64,000 nt of DNA, taken from contig NZ_JACIDS010000001.1 in assembly GCF_014196455.1 (NCBI RefSeq), positions 620,001 to 684,000 on the forward strand, given 5' to 3'. The translations under genes were made by a program, and so were the position numbers. Each line of letters starts with the position of its first letter. Positions within the stretch are counted from its first letter, which is position 1. Shown here piece by piece: positions 1 to 10,324 of this stretch. Under the pieces are notes generated by a model that saw nothing but the letters and a program-made list of their open reading frames with translations, was not told the DNA's origin and did no database searches. The DNA is from Kaistia hirudinis (GTDB lineage: Bacteria; Pseudomonadota; Alphaproteobacteria; Rhizobiales; Kaistiaceae).

Positions 1-1045
1 CGTCGGCCTCGTCATCTCGATGGCGTTCTCCGGCGTGGTCGTCGAGCGGTTCGGGCCGCGCAACGCGTTCCGCTATGGCTTCTGGTTCCTGGCCGCGGCG
101 CTGCTCCTGCCGGGCCTCGCCTCGCATGCGCTCTGGCTGTTCTTCGCGCTCGTCCTGCTCGGCCTGACCATGGGCCCGGTCGAGGTCGGCGTGAATGTCG
201 CGGCGGATCGCATCGGCGTCGCGCTGGGTCGGACGATCATGTCGCGCTGCCATGGCTTCTGGAGCCTCGGGCTGATGGCCGGCGGCGCGCTCGGTTCGCT
301 CGCCGCCGCCTATGGGCTGGAGCCGCACATCCATATGGCGCTGGTCGCGCTGTTCGTCCTGGTCTCCTCGCAGATCCTCGCCGCCCGTCTCCCCGATGCT
401 CTGTCCGATAACGGCGCCGAAGCGACGGCCGAGAAGGCGCCGGTCTTCGTGCTGCCGCCGCGCAACATCGTTCTGCTCTGCCTGTTCGGCTTCGGCATGC
501 TGATGGTCGAGGGCGCGATCACGGACTGGAGCGCGATCTATCTGCGCGACGTCTTCGGGGCCGTGCCGCCGGTTACCGGCTTCGCCTTTACGACGTTCGG
601 CCTCGTCATGGCAGCCGGCCGCCTCGGCGGCGATTATCTGTCGATGCGCTTCGGGCCGGTCACCATGGCGCGCGTGTGCTGCGCCTTCGGCCTTGCCGGC
701 CTCGCCATGATGATCTTCGCGACCAGCACCGCCATGGTCATCGCGGGTGCCGCCGCCGCCGGTTTCGGCGTTTCCATCATCTTCCCGCTGGCCGTGACGG
801 CTGCGGCGGGCCGCGGCGGTTCGGCTGCGGTCAATGTCGCGGCGCTGTCGCTGCTCTCCTTCACCGGCTTCCTGATCGGCCCGCCGATCATCGGCTTCGT
901 GACCGAGGTATTCGGCCTGCGCGTCGGCATGGGCTTCCTGCTGCTGCCGGCGCTGATGAGCCTGGTCCTCGCCGGCGAAGTGCGCGTGCGCGCCCGCCGG
1001 CTCGACGACGCAGCGCTGGGTGCCGTGGGGAGTGAGGCGGCGTAA
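1..1045 (+). CDS. MFS transporter, C-terminal part (5' end outside window)
   Basis: The frame is already open at base 2 and runs to a stop at 1045, so the gene starts before the window. An internal ATG at 20 is not a likely start. The visible 340-odd residues are almost entirely hydrophobic helices. A loop near the start (VVVERFGPRNAFR) fits the conserved MFS loop 2-3, and a charged loop near residue 130 (ALSDNGAEATAEKAP) fits the central cytoplasmic loop between the two six-helix halves. That makes it an inner-membrane secondary transporter. No substrate can be assigned. It points towards the purine cluster but is separated from it by a palindromic repeat and a gene on the other strand, so co-function is not supported. 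Confidence 0.8.
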   Translation, partial: VGLVISMAFSGVVVERFGPRNAFRYGFWFLAAALLLPGLASHALWLFFALVLLGLTMGPVEVGVNVAADRIGVALGRTIMSRCHGFWSLGLMAGGALGSLAAAYGLEPHIHMALVALFVLVSSQILAARLPDALSDNGAEATAEKAPVFVLPPRNIVLLCLFGFGMLMVEGAITDWSAIYLRDVFGAVPPVTGFAFTTFGLVMAAGRLGGDYLSMRFGPVTMARVCCAFGLAGLAMMIFATSTAMVIAGAAAAGFGVSIIFPLAVTAAAGRGGSAAVNVAALSLLSFTGFLIGPPIIGFVTEVFGLRVGMGFLLLPALMSLVLAGEVRVRARRLDDAALGAVGSEAA

Positions 1046-1077
1046 GGCTCTTCGTGCACGGGAACCCGACTTCCTTC

Positions 1078-1231
1078 ACCTCTCCCAGAGGGAGAGGTCG
1101 ACGGCCAAAGGCCGGCGGGTGAGGGGTTACGGACGTCTCAGGATAGGGCGCTGATCCATCCCGGCAGATTCTGATGGTTCCCTAACCCCTCACCCGGCCC
1201 TGCGGGCCGACCTCTCCCTCAGGGAGAGGTG
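1078..1231. repeat. REP-like long inverted repeat between convergent genes
   Basis: Two arms face each other: 1078-1129 (cacctctcccagagggagag and onward) and 1183-1231, which is nearly its reverse complement and ends in the same cctctccctcagggagaggt block. Each arm also contains its own small palindrome (ctctccc/gggagag). The spacer is about 53 bases. Intergenic palindromes with ctctccc and cccctcaccc blocks are common dispersed elements in rhizobial-type genomes. It lies between the MFS gene and the end of the LysR gene, where a bidirectional transcription stop would be useful. Confidence 0.7.
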
Positions 1232-1279
1232 AAAGGGGGGCGCAGTCCCTTAGCGGACAGAACGCCCCGCCAACCGACC

Positions 1280-2260
1280 CTAACCTCCATTCGCGGCGAA
1301 TTCGCTGAGCGTGCCCGCCCCGTCGAAATAGGTGCGGACATGGTCGAAGAAGGCTGCGGGGGCGAAGCGGAGGCCTGCGCCGCTGCGCACGATCACCGCG
1401 AAACGGTTGAGCGGCAGGGCGCGATCGGCGATCGGGCGGAAGATGACCTCGCCCGAGCCGATCTCGCGCTCAATGCCGAGCGGCGTCAGGAAGGCGGCAT
1501 AGCGTCCCGAGCGCGCGAGCTCGAACAGCATGCGCACCGAATTCGATTCGACGAGCGCATGCGGTGGCTCGGGGAGGCGTGCGAGGTACGGCTCGATCAC
1601 CTGGCGAATCGAGAGGCTCCGCGCCGGCATGGCGCAGGCATGCTGGAAGCAATCCGCGAAGTGCGGCTCGGCCAGCGCCGCCAGCGGATGGTCCGGCCGC
1701 ATCACGACGCCGATCGGCAGGTCACGCCGCACCGCGACGTCGATGTCGCGCAGTGGCCGCGTGACGAAGGTGAAGCCGATGTCGACGGCGGCATTGGCCA
1801 GCAGGTCGATCACATCGCCCGACGCGGCAATGCGCGATTCGACCTGAAGGCGCGGATAGCGCACGCCGAATTCGGCGATTAGGCGCGGCAGGATCGTCAG
1901 CCCGACGCTCTCCACCGTCGCGATGCGCACTGTTCCCGATCTGAGCCCCGCCAGGAGATCGAGTTCCGAAACGGCGGATTCGAGCGGGCGGACCAGATCG
2001 CGCGCATGGCGCAGCAACACCTCTCCGGCCGGCGTGAGCCGCAGCCGCTTCGATTCCCGCGAGAACAGGAGCATGCCGAGCGAATCTTCGAGATGCCCGA
2101 TCTGCCGTGCAACGGCGGAGGAGGCGACATTCAGCCGCCGCGCGGTCTCGCGCATGGAGAGTGTCTCGGCCACCGAGACGAAGTAGAGCAGCGAGGGGGT
2201 GTGAAACAGGCGGGCGAGTGAGGTGGCCGAAAGGGCGGACCGTGGGTGCGTACCCTCCAT
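1280..2260 (-). CDS. LysR-family transcriptional regulator of the purine cluster
   Basis: A 326-residue protein with an N-terminal LysR winged helix (LLYFVSVAETLSMRETARRL, then SSAVARQIGHLEDSLG) and a C-terminal periplasmic-binding-like effector domain. The frame is open upstream, but the ATG at 2260 is preferred: a ggagag ribosome site lies five bases before it and the HTH then sits at the usual distance from the N-terminus. The gene is transcribed away from uraH-xdhABC with about 220 bases between them, the classic arrangement for a LysR activator of the adjacent pathway. The inducer is inferred to be a purine intermediate such as urate or xanthine. Nothing in the sequence proves which. Confidence 0.85.
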   Translation of the reverse strand: MEGTHPRSALSATSLARLFHTPSLLYFVSVAETLSMRETARRLNVASSAVARQIGHLEDSLGMLLFSRESKRLRLTPAGEVLLRHARDLVRPLESAVSELDLLAGLRSGTVRIATVESVGLTILPRLIAEFGVRYPRLQVESRIAASGDVIDLLANAAVDIGFTFVTRPLRDIDVAVRRDLPIGVVMRPDHPLAALAEPHFADCFQHACAMPARSLSIRQVIEPYLARLPEPPHALVESNSVRMLFELARSGRYAAFLTPLGIEREIGSGEVIFRPIADRALPLNRFAVIVRSGAGLRFAPAAFFDHVRTYFDGAGTLSEFAANGG

Positions 2261-2479
2261 CGTCGCTCTCCATTGCTGCCGATCAGGCAGCGCGCTGCTC
2301 TTGAAACTGTGGTTTTCGACGCATCCTTGGCGTCCTAGCATGTTCTTCGCAGAGGAGGCGTGGCATTTTGCTGCCAATCCGTGCAGCAGGGCGCCGAAGT
2401 TTGAGTTTGATTAAGCCTTGGGCATTTTCTAGTTTTGAATTGGTCGAGCCGATGGGCCGGCTCCGCAAGCGAGTACGAT

Positions 2480-2830
2480 ATGGGCCGCCTCACCACACAT
2501 GTTCTGGATACCGCCGCCGGGCGTCCGGCGTCCGGCCTCGTCATCGAGCTGTACCGGCTCGACAAGGAGCCGGTCTATGTGCGCTCCGTGACGACCAATG
2601 ACGATGGCCGCGCCGATGGCCCGCTGCTCGAAGGCGATGCGTTCGCGCCCGGCGTTTATGAGCTGCGCTTCCATGCCGGCGCCTATCTGAAGCAGTCCTC
2701 GCTGGCACTGCCGGATCCGCCCTTCCTGGAGGTGGTGCCGGTTCGCTTCGGCATCGCGGATGCGTCGCAGCACTATCACGTCCCGTTGCTGCTCTCCCCC
2801 TATGGCTATTCAACCTATCGCGGCAGCTGA
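2480..2830 (+). CDS. uraH: 5-hydroxyisourate hydrolase (transthyretin-like)
   Basis: A 116-residue protein, typical length for bacterial HIU hydrolase. It opens with [19 protein letters not shown], the family signature containing the catalytic His, and ends with the diagnostic C-terminal YRGS tetrapeptide, which separates HIU hydrolases from true transthyretins. It hydrolyses 5-hydroxyisourate, the product of urate oxidation, to OHCU. The ATG at 2480 is chosen because the protein then begins directly at the conserved strand; the frame is open upstream to 2435 but the extra residues match nothing. It is first in a rightward operon, seven bases before xdhA. Confidence 0.93.
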   Translation: MGRLTTHVLDTAAGRPASGLVIELYRLDKEPVYVRSVTTNDDGRADGPLLEGDAFAPGVYELRFHAGAYLKQSSLALPDPPFLEVVPVRFGIADASQHYHVPLLLSPYGYSTYRGS

Positions 2831-2837
2831 GCACCCC

Positions 2838-4319
2838 ATGCGCGAAACCATACGCTTCGTCCGCCGCGGCCAGATCGTCGAGATCAGCAATTTCGATCCG
2901 ATGACGACCTTGCTCGATCATCTGCGTCTGGCGGAAGGTGCGACCGGCACCAAGGAGGGCTGCGGGGAGGGGGACTGCGGCGCCTGCACGGTCGCGATCG
3001 GCCGCACGGTGAAGGACCGCGTCGTCTACGAGCCGGTGAATGCCTGCATCCAGCTGCTCGGCATGGTCGACGGCGCGGAGATCGTCGCGGTGGAGGACCT
3101 CGCCGAGGGCAGCGCGCTGCATCCCGTGCAGTCCGCGATGGTCGAGAAGCATGGCTCGCAATGCGGCTTCTGCACGCCCGGCTTCGTGATGAGCCTGTTC
3201 ACGCTCTACCAGTCGACGGAGGGGCCGGTCACGCGCTCCACCATCAATGACTGGATCGCAGGAAACCTCTGCCGCTGCACGGGCTATCGCCCGATCGTCG
3301 AGGCGGCGGTGGCGGCCTGTTCGGGCGAGCGGGCCGACAGGTTCCGCACCGCCAATGCCGACACGGCCGGCATCCTTTCGTTCCTCAATGACGAGCGCGA
3401 CGTGTTCATCGGCGATGACCAGCGCTTCTTCGCGGCACCCGCCTCGATCGACGGCCTCGCCGCGCTCTATGAGCAGCATCCCTCGGCGGTCATCGTGTCG
3501 GGCGCGACGGATGTGGGCCTCTGGATCACCAAGCAGCTCCGCGACATTCCGAAGATCATCCATATCGGCCGCGTGCCGGGCCTCGACGGCATCGAGGATA
3601 CGGGCCGGGAACTGCTGATCGGCGCGGCGGCGACCTATGCCGATGTCGAGCCCTATGCCCGCGCGATCGATCCCGATCTTGGCGAACTCTTCCGCCGCAT
3701 CGGCTCGAAGCAGGTGCGTGCCTCCGGCACTGTCGGCGGCAACGTCGCCAATGGCTCGCCGATTGGCGACACGCCGCCGGCGCTGATCGCGCTCGGCGCG
3801 ACGCTGGAGCTGCGGCGCGGGACCCGCTCGCGCGTCATGCCGGTCGAGGAGTTCTATATCGACTATGGCAAGCAGAACCGCGCCAGCGGCGAGTTCGTCA
3901 CCGGGCTGATGATCCCGCACCTCAAGGAGGGGCAGGTCTTTCGCTGCTACAAGGTGACGAAGCGGTTCGACCAGGACATTTCCTCGGTCATGGGCGCCTT
4001 CTCCTTCACGCTCGCGGCCGACGGGACGGTGCGCGAGGCGCGCATCGCCTATGGCGGCATGGCCGGCATCCCGAAGCGCGCCAAGGGCGCGGAAAGCGCG
4101 CTGCTCGGCGCCTCGATCCGCGATTCCGCCGTCTGGTCGAAGGCGTTCGCGGCGCTGAAGGAGGATTTCACGCCGATGAGCGACCATCGCGCCAGCGCCG
4201 CCTATCGCGCCGAAACCGCGCATGCGCTGCTCGGCAAGGCGCTGCTCGAGGCAGCCGGCGCTCCGACCAGCCGCACCCGCCTCATCGGCCGTAGGGAGGC
4301 GCTCCATGCCGCCGAGTGA
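2838..4319 (+). CDS. xdhA: Xanthine dehydrogenase small subunit (2Fe-2S and FAD domains)
   Basis: A 493-residue small subunit that carries electrons from the molybdenum centre to FAD and NAD+. The N-terminal plant-type ferredoxin cysteines are in GCGEGDCGACTV (Cys42, 47, 50). The second 2Fe-2S domain has QCGFCTPG and CRCTGYRP. A CO-dehydrogenase-type FAD domain follows (VSGATDVGLWITKQ; GTVGGNVANGSPIGDTPP). The start at 2838 puts the ferredoxin domain at the N-terminus; the open frame back to 2760 would overlap uraH. It overlaps xdhB by 14 bases, consistent with translational coupling and formation of a heteromeric enzyme. Confidence 0.95.
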   Translation: MRETIRFVRRGQIVEISNFDPMTTLLDHLRLAEGATGTKEGCGEGDCGACTVAIGRTVKDRVVYEPVNACIQLLGMVDGAEIVAVEDLAEGSALHPVQSAMVEKHGSQCGFCTPGFVMSLFTLYQSTEGPVTRSTINDWIAGNLCRCTGYRPIVEAAVAACSGERADRFRTANADTAGILSFLNDERDVFIGDDQRFFAAPASIDGLAALYEQHPSAVIVSGATDVGLWITKQLRDIPKIIHIGRVPGLDGIEDTGRELLIGAAATYADVEPYARAIDPDLGELFRRIGSKQVRASGTVGGNVANGSPIGDTPPALIALGATLELRRGTRSRVMPVEEFYIDYGKQNRASGEFVTGLMIPHLKEGQVFRCYKVTKRFDQDISSVMGAFSFTLAADGTVREARIAYGGMAGIPKRAKGAESALLGASIRDSAVWSKAFAALKEDFTPMSDHRASAAYRAETAHALLGKALLEAAGAPTSRTRLIGRREALHAAE

Positions 4320-6621
4320 CACCATGATCCCCGAGGCCGAGCTCACGGTCGTCCGGAAGCCCCTGCCGCATGACAGCGCCCCGCGCCATGTCACCGGCAG
4401 CGCCGCCTATATCGACGATATCCGCGAGATGGCGGGCACGCTGCATCTGGCGCCCGGCTATGCGCCGATCGCCGCCGGCCGCATCATCGATCTCGACCTT
4501 GCCGCGGTCCGCGCCGCGCCGGGCGTCGTCGCCGTGCTCACGGCCGAGGACATTCCCGGCGCCAATGACATCTCGCCGAAGCTGATTGGCGACGATCCGG
4601 CGCTCGCCACCGGCGAGATCCGCTTCCACGGCCAGGTCGTGTTCGTCGTGGTCGCCGAGACGCGCGACCAGGCCCGACGCGCTGCGAAGAAGGCGAAGTT
4701 CAAGACCGAGGCGACGGCGCCCGTCATCGATGTCGACCAGGCCAGCGACACGGTGCTGCCGGATTATGCCTTCACGCGCGGCGATCCCGACGCGGCCGTC
4801 GCCGGCGCGCCGGTCAGCTTCAGCGATACGTTCCGCATCGGCGGGCAGGAGCATTTCTATCTCGAAGGCCAGATCTCCATGGCCATTCCGGGCGAGGCGG
4901 GCGAAATGCTCGTCTATGCCTCGACCCAGCATCCGAGCGAGGTGCAGCACCTCGTCTCGCACGCGCTGCATATCCCTTCGAGCGCGGTGACGGTCGAGAT
5001 CCGTCGGATGGGTGGCGGCTTCGGCGGCAAGGAGAGTCAGGCCTCGCAATGGGCCGTGCTCGCGGCGCTGGCGGCCTGGAAGACCGGCCAGCCCTGCAAG
5101 ATGCGGCTCGACCGCGAGGACGACATGATCATGACCGGCAAGCGGCATGATTTCCGCGTCGATTATTCCGTCGGCCATGACGAGAACGGCCTGCTCAAGG
5201 GCGTCGACGTCGCGCTGCACGCCCGCTGCGGCCATTCGGAAGACCTGTCCATGGGCGTCGTCGACCGGACGATGTTCCATGCCGACAATTCCTATTTCTA
5301 TCCCGAATGCCGCGTGCTGACGCGGCGCCACCGCACCAACACCGTCTCCAATACGGCGTTTCGCGGCTTCGGCGGCCCGCAGGGCATGGTGTTCGCCGAG
5401 CGGATGATGGACCAGATCGCCTATCGCCTCGGCAAGGATCCGCTCGATGTGCGCAAGGCGAATTTCTACGCGCCCGGCCGCGACCTGACGCCGTTCGGCC
5501 AGCAGGTCACCGACAATCTGCTGCATGAGCTGGTCGGCGAACTGGAGGTGAAGAGCGACTATCGCGCCCGCCGCGCCGAGATCAGCGCCTGGAACGCGGA
5601 GAGCCGCATCCTGAAGCGCGGCCTCGCGCTGACGCCGGTCAAGTTCGGCATCTCCTTCACGCTGATGCCGCTCAACCAGGCCGGCGCGCTGGTCCATCTC
5701 TATCGCGACGGCTCGCTGCATCTGAACCATGGCGGCACCGAGATGGGGCAGGGGCTCTTTCTCAAGGTGGCGCAGGTGGTCGCCGAGGAATTCGGCGTCG
5801 ATATCGGCAAGGTCGCGATCACGGCGACGCGCACCGACAAGGTGCCCAACACCTCGCCGACCGCCGCCTCGACCGGCACGGACCTGAACGCCATGGCGGC
5901 GCTCAATGCCTGCGGCCAGATCAAGGATCGGCTCTACGCCTTCATCGAGGAGAAGTGGCAGGTCCGCCGCAACCAGGTGAAGTTCCGCGAGGGCCAGGTC
6001 TTCCTCGGCAACCGCGCCATGCCGCTCGCCGAGCTGGTCAACGCCGCCTATATGGAGCGCGTGCAGCTTTCGGCCGCCGGCTTCTACAAGACGCCGAAGA
6101 TCGCCTGGAACCGCGACAAGGCGGAGGGGCGGCCCTTCTTCTATTTCGCCTATGGCGCCTCGTGCTCCGAGGTCACGATCGACACCATGACCGGCGAGAT
6201 GAAGGTCGACCGGGTCGACGTGCTGCATGATGTCGGCAAGTCGATCAATCCGGCGATCGATATCGGCCAGATCGAGGGCGGCTTCGTGCAGGGCATGGGC
6301 TGGCTGACGACAGAGGAGCTGGTCTGGGACGCGCAGGGGCGGCTCCGCACGCATGCGCCCTCGACCTACAAGATCCCCGCCGCCTCGGACATTCCCGAGC
6401 ATTTCCGCGTCGAGCTGTACGAATCCGATGGCGCGCGCGAGAAGACGATCTATCGTTCGAAGGCGGTCGGCGAGCCGCCGCTGATGCTGCCGATCTCGGT
6501 CTGGTGCGCGATCGCCAATGCGGTCGCGGCGGTGCGTCCCGGCGGCGTGCCGAAGCTCGATGCGCCGGCGACGCCGGAAGCGATCATGAAGGCGGTCCGA
6601 GCCATGCTGGCGGGAGACTAG
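4306..6621 (+). CDS. xdhB: Xanthine dehydrogenase large (molybdopterin) subunit
   Basis: A 771-residue molybdenum-cofactor subunit that hydroxylates hypoxanthine and xanthine to urate. Family motifs seen include GGGFGGKESQ (cofactor contact), AFRGFGGPQG, TEMGQGLFLKVAQV and VGEPPLML with the catalytic Glu in the C-terminal part. Length is normal for the two-subunit bacterial enzyme. ATG 4306 is chosen because AGGGAGG sits six bases upstream; ATG 4324 is an alternative. It lies between the FAD subunit and the cofactor-insertion factor XdhC, the standard bacterial order. Codon use matches its neighbours. Confidence 0.95.
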   Translation: MPPSDTMIPEAELTVVRKPLPHDSAPRHVTGSAAYIDDIREMAGTLHLAPGYAPIAAGRIIDLDLAAVRAAPGVVAVLTAEDIPGANDISPKLIGDDPALATGEIRFHGQVVFVVVAETRDQARRAAKKAKFKTEATAPVIDVDQASDTVLPDYAFTRGDPDAAVAGAPVSFSDTFRIGGQEHFYLEGQISMAIPGEAGEMLVYASTQHPSEVQHLVSHALHIPSSAVTVEIRRMGGGFGGKESQASQWAVLAALAAWKTGQPCKMRLDREDDMIMTGKRHDFRVDYSVGHDENGLLKGVDVALHARCGHSEDLSMGVVDRTMFHADNSYFYPECRVLTRRHRTNTVSNTAFRGFGGPQGMVFAERMMDQIAYRLGKDPLDVRKANFYAPGRDLTPFGQQVTDNLLHELVGELEVKSDYRARRAEISAWNAESRILKRGLALTPVKFGISFTLMPLNQAGALVHLYRDGSLHLNHGGTEMGQGLFLKVAQVVAEEFGVDIGKVAITATRTDKVPNTSPTAASTGTDLNAMAALNACGQIKDRLYAFIEEKWQVRRNQVKFREGQVFLGNRAMPLAELVNAAYMERVQLSAAGFYKTPKIAWNRDKAEGRPFFYFAYGASCSEVTIDTMTGEMKVDRVDVLHDVGKSINPAIDIGQIEGGFVQGMGWLTTEELVWDAQGRLRTHAPSTYKIPAASDIPEHFRVELYESDGAREKTIYRSKAVGEPPLMLPISVWCAIANAVAAVRPGGVPKLDAPATPEAIMKAVRAMLAGD

Positions 6622-6625
6622 GCAT

Positions 6626-7636
6626 ATGCGCCTCTGGCAGCGCCTGCTCGATGCCCTCGACGCCCATGGCAAGGTCGCCATGGCGAGCGTCGTCGGCATG
6701 CAGGGCTCGACGCCCCGCGAGACGGGCGCGCGGGTGGTGGCGCTGCCGGACGGTTCGTTCTTCGGCACGATCGGCGGCGGCACGCTCGAATGGCGCGCGC
6801 TGGCCGATCTGCAGGCGCTGCTCGCCCGCCCCGGCGGCAAGCCGTTCCAGACGCGCTCGGTCGCGCTCGGCCCGGATCTCGGCCAGTGCTGCGGCGGGCG
6901 CGTCGAACTCGCCTATGAGCTGTTCGACGCCGCGCAGCGCGAGACGATCGCCCGCCTCGCCGCGTTCGAGGCCGAAGGGCCGTTCCGCACCACGGCCGGC
7001 ATCGACGGCAGCGGACCGCTCGAGCGTGTCCGCGATGATTCGGGAAGCGTGGCGATCGGCGCTGTCCGGCTCCGCGCGGATCGGCTGGAGGAGGGCTTCG
7101 GCGAGGCGCCGCGGCGGCTGTTCCTGTTCGGCGCCGGCCATGTCGGCCGCGCGCTGGTGCTCGCCCTCGCGCCGCTGCCCTTCGCGGTCACCTGGGTCGA
7201 TCCGCGCCCCGACGCCTTCCCGGCGCGCGTGCCCGGCAATGTCACCTGCATCGAGACCGCCGATCCGCCTTCCGTGCTGGACGCGGCCGGGGCAGGGGAT
7301 TTCGTGCTCGTCATGACGCATCATCACGGCCTCGATCTTGCAATCACCGATGCCGCGCTCCGCCGTCCCGGCATTGCCTATCTCGGCGTGATCGGCAGCA
7401 CTTCGAAGCGCGCGCGCTTCCGCCGCCTGCTCGGCGAGGCGGGCCATGCGGCGGATGATGTCGCGCGCATGATCATGCCGATCGGCGTGGCCGGCATCCG
7501 CTCGAAACTCCCCGCGGCCATCGCGCTCGCCGTCGCAGCGGACTTGCTCATGCGCGACGAGGCTGCTCAGAGTGTCGAAGCCGACAACGCCGGGACGCTC
7601 GACACACGTTCCGCCCGGACTCGAAAGGCCGTCTGA
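6626..7636 (+). CDS. xdhC: Xanthine dehydrogenase accessory protein XdhC
   Basis: A 336-residue XdhC-type chaperone that binds molybdenum cofactor, promotes its sulfuration and inserts it into XdhB. The N-terminal XdhC/CoxI domain is shown by [25 protein letters not shown] and a [12 protein letters not shown] motif whose Cys pair is conserved in the family. The C-terminal Rossmann domain has [12 protein letters not shown]. The start is four bases after xdhB with a GGGAG site. Its distal end runs to the GTG start of the ABC transporter gene, so the dehydrogenase and importer genes are probably one transcript. Confidence 0.94.
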   Translation: MRLWQRLLDALDAHGKVAMASVVGMQGSTPRETGARVVALPDGSFFGTIGGGTLEWRALADLQALLARPGGKPFQTRSVALGPDLGQCCGGRVELAYELFDAAQRETIARLAAFEAEGPFRTTAGIDGSGPLERVRDDSGSVAIGAVRLRADRLEEGFGEAPRRLFLFGAGHVGRALVLALAPLPFAVTWVDPRPDAFPARVPGNVTCIETADPPSVLDAAGAGDFVLVMTHHHGLDLAITDAALRRPGIAYLGVIGSTSKRARFRRLLGEAGHAADDVARMIMPIGVAGIRSKLPAAIALAVAADLLMRDEAAQSVEADNAGTLDTRSARTRKAV

Positions 7637-7637
7637 C

Positions 7638-9245
7638 GTGCAACAGAGCCAATCCGCAGGGCGTTCCAGGCCCGATACGGCACCCCTGCTGGAGGCGGTC
7701 GGCATCACCAAGCGCTTCGGCGCGTTTACCGCGAACGACCATGTCGATTTCGCCATCCGCAAGGGCGAGATCCATGCCCTGCTCGGCGAGAACGGTGCGG
7801 GTAAATCGACGCTGGTGAAGATCATCTATGGCTCGCTGCAGCCGACCGAAGGCGAACTGCGCTGGAAGGGCGAGCCGGTCGTCATCCCGAGCCCGTCCGC
7901 CGCACGGCGGCTCGGCATCGGCATGGTGTTCCAGCATTTCTCGCTGTTCGAGGCGCTGACCGTCACCGAGAACATCGCGCTCGCCCTGTCGGGCCGGCAC
8001 AACATGGTGGAGCTCGCCCGCGAGATCAGCAAGGTCTCGGCGGAGTATGGCCTGCCGCTCAATCCGTCCTCGCGCATCGTCGATCTCTCCGTCGGCGAGC
8101 GCCAGCGCGTCGAGATCGTGCGCTGCCTGCTGCAGAACCCCGAACTGCTGATCATGGACGAGCCGACCTCGGTGCTGACGCCGCAGGAGGCCGACGATCT
8201 GTTCGTCACGCTCGACAAGCTGATCGCCAAGGGCTGCGCGGTGCTCTACATCAGCCACCGCCTCGAAGAGGTGAAGCAGATCTGCCATCACGCGACGATC
8301 CTGCGGCTCGGCAAGGTCGTCGGCGAATGCGATCCGCAGAAGGAGACGGCCGCGCGGCTCGCCAGCCTGATGGTCGGAACCGAGGTGCATGCGCTCCAGA
8401 CCGATACGCCCGTGCCGGTCGCGTCCAAGTCGCGCTTTGTCGTGCGCGGCCTCTCCCTGCCTGAGCCGGGGCCGTTCGCGGTCGCGCTCAAGGATATCCA
8501 GCTGGATGTCCGCGCGGGCGAGATCGTCGGCATTGCCGGCATCGCCGGCAACGGCCAGGGCGAATTGTTCGAGGCGCTCTCCGGCGAGCGACTCGCGGGC
8601 AGCGCCGACACAGTCATCATCGACGGTCATCCGGCCGGCCGGCTCGGCATCACGGCACGGCGCCGGCTCGGCGCAGCCTTCGTGCCGGAGGAGCGCAACG
8701 GCCATGGCGCGGTGCCGCGCCTCGCGCTGTCCGAGAATGTGCTGCTGACGCGCCATGCCACGGGCGACCAGTTGCTGCGGGCCGGCGTGATCGATTTCGG
8801 CGGCATGCGCACGCTCGCCGAGCGGATCGGCCGCTCCTTCGATGTGCGCAAGTCCAAGACGGATCCCGATGCCGGCTCGCTCTCGGGCGGCAATCTGCAG
8901 AAATTCATCGTCGGGCGGGAGATCGACCGGCAGCCGGGCGTGCTGATCGTCAGCCAGCCGACCTGGGGCGTCGATGCCGGCGCCGCGGCGCTCATCCGCC
9001 AGGCGCTGGTCGATCTGGCGCGGTCGGGCTCGGCCGTGATCGTGATCAGCCAGGATCTCGACGAAATCTTCTCGATCGCCGACCGCATCGCAGTCATCTC
9101 GCGCGGCCATCTGAGCGAGCCGGTTCCGGCACGCCAGACGAGTCGCGAGGAGATCGGCCTGAAGATGGGCGGCCTCGGCGAGGGAATCCGCACGGCGGTC
9201 AACGCCGGCGGGAAGGGGGAGGGGCCGCATGCGCATCATTCTTGA
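7638..9245 (+). CDS. ABC transporter ATP-binding protein, BMP/nucleoside type (two ABC domains)
   Basis: A 535-residue protein with two fused ATPase domains, as in the sugar/nucleoside uptake class (YufO/NupA-like). Domain 1 has Walker [10 protein letters not shown] at about residues 50-58, signature [10 protein letters not shown] and Walker [10 protein letters not shown]. Domain 2 has a degenerate nucleotide site, signature [14 protein letters not shown] and SQPTWGVD in place of a full Walker B. Degeneracy of one site is normal for this class. GTG 7638, one base after the xdhC stop, is taken as start; a further GTG at 7572 inside xdhC would add 22 unconserved residues. The context suggests import of a purine or ureide. 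Confidence 0.9.
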   Translation: MQQSQSAGRSRPDTAPLLEAVGITKRFGAFTANDHVDFAIRKGEIHALLGENGAGKSTLVKIIYGSLQPTEGELRWKGEPVVIPSPSAARRLGIGMVFQHFSLFEALTVTENIALALSGRHNMVELAREISKVSAEYGLPLNPSSRIVDLSVGERQRVEIVRCLLQNPELLIMDEPTSVLTPQEADDLFVTLDKLIAKGCAVLYISHRLEEVKQICHHATILRLGKVVGECDPQKETAARLASLMVGTEVHALQTDTPVPVASKSRFVVRGLSLPEPGPFAVALKDIQLDVRAGEIVGIAGIAGNGQGELFEALSGERLAGSADTVIIDGHPAGRLGITARRRLGAAFVPEERNGHGAVPRLALSENVLLTRHATGDQLLRAGVIDFGGMRTLAERIGRSFDVRKSKTDPDAGSLSGGNLQKFIVGREIDRQPGVLIVSQPTWGVDAGAAALIRQALVDLARSGSAVIVISQDLDEIFSIADRIAVISRGHLSEPVPARQTSREEIGLKMGGLGEGIRTAVNAGGKGEGPHAHHS

Positions 9246-10317
9246 GCGGAGGGCCGATCCGAGCAAGGCGATGCAGTTTGCTTCGCCAATCCTCGCGATC
9301 GTGCTGTCCGTCATCGCCTTTTTCGTGATCTTCGTCGTGTCGGGCATCGACCCGCTCAAGGCGCTGGAGGTCTATTTCATCGAGCCGCTGACGGCGATGT
9401 GGTCGATCGAGGACCTGATCGCCAAGGCGACGCCGATCATCCTCGTCGCGATCGGCCTCTGCTTCTGCTTCCGCGCGGGCGTCTGGAACATCGGTGCCGA
9501 GGGCCAGCTCGTGGCCGGCGCGATCGCCGGCTCCTTCGTGCCGATCTTCTTCCCCGATGCGAGCGGTCCTTTGGTCCTGCCGGCCATGCTGGTGCTCGGC
9601 ATGCTGGGCGGCATGGTCTATGCCGCCATCCCCGCCGTGCTGAAGACGCGCTTCGGCACCAATGAGATCCTGACCAGCCTGATGCTGGTCTATGTCGCGC
9701 AGCTCTTTCTCGACTGGCTGGCGCGCGGGCCCTGGCGCAATCCGGCCGGGCATAATTTCCCGGACAGCCGGACCTTCACCGACGGGCAGCTCATGCCCAC
9801 GCTTCCGGGAACCGAGATCTTCCTCTCCTTCCCGGCCGCGATCCTGATCGCGATCGCGGCGTGGTTCGTCATGCGCTACACGCGCTTCGGCTTCCAGATC
9901 CGCGTGCTCGGCCAGGCGCCGCGCGCCGGCCTCTTCGCCGGTTTCAGCCATCCGCGCATGGTGATGGCGAGCTTCCTGATCTCGGGCGCGCTCGCCGGCC
10001 TTGCCGGCATCTGCGAGGCGGCCGGCCCGATCGGGCAGCTGCGCACCTCGGTTTCGCCCGGCTATGGCTTCACGGCCATCATCGTGGCCTTTCTCGGTCG
10101 CCTGAACCCAGTCGGCGCGGTCTTCGCCGGCCTGCTGCTCGGCCTCTCCTACATGGGCGGGGAGGGCGCGCAGATCGCGCTCGGCGTCTCCAGCCAGACG
10201 ACGCGCGTGTTCCAGGGCATCCTGCTGTTCTTCGTTCTGGTCTGCGACACCTTCATCATCTACCGGCCGAGGCTGGCGCATGCGCCGGCCCGGGCGGCCC
10301 ATCCGGCAGCGAGGTGA
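9229..10317 (+). CDS. ABC transporter permease, BMP/nucleoside type (first)
   Basis: A 362-residue polytopic inner-membrane protein of the BPD_transp_2 family (YufP/RbsC class). It has the conserved segment [20 protein letters not shown] and a later [19 protein letters not shown] loop that contacts the ATPase. It overlaps the end of the ATPase gene by 17 bases, starting at an ATG in GGGGCCGCATGCGC. It forms the translocation pore with the next gene. The EGQLVAGA motif is typical of permeases working with BmpA-type binding proteins rather than of the ribose systems. Confidence 0.9.
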   Translation: MRIILERRADPSKAMQFASPILAIVLSVIAFFVIFVVSGIDPLKALEVYFIEPLTAMWSIEDLIAKATPIILVAIGLCFCFRAGVWNIGAEGQLVAGAIAGSFVPIFFPDASGPLVLPAMLVLGMLGGMVYAAIPAVLKTRFGTNEILTSLMLVYVAQLFLDWLARGPWRNPAGHNFPDSRTFTDGQLMPTLPGTEIFLSFPAAILIAIAAWFVMRYTRFGFQIRVLGQAPRAGLFAGFSHPRMVMASFLISGALAGLAGICEAAGPIGQLRTSVSPGYGFTAIIVAFLGRLNPVGAVFAGLLLGLSYMGGEGAQIALGVSSQTTRVFQGILLFFVLVCDTFIIYRPRLAHAPARAAHPAAR

Positions 10318-10324
10318 CGGCGCC

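Noticed and set aside
1046-1279. Small open frames within the inverted repeat before the LysR gene
   Set aside because: They are produced by the repeat itself and have no coding character.
2541-6840. Very long minus-strand open frames (617 and 852 codons) opposite xdhA-xdhB-xdhC
   Set aside because: They are antisense shadows of strongly supported xdh genes in GC-rich DNA; the translations are Arg/Asp/Ala/Gly-rich repeats of no family and lack plausible ribosome sites.
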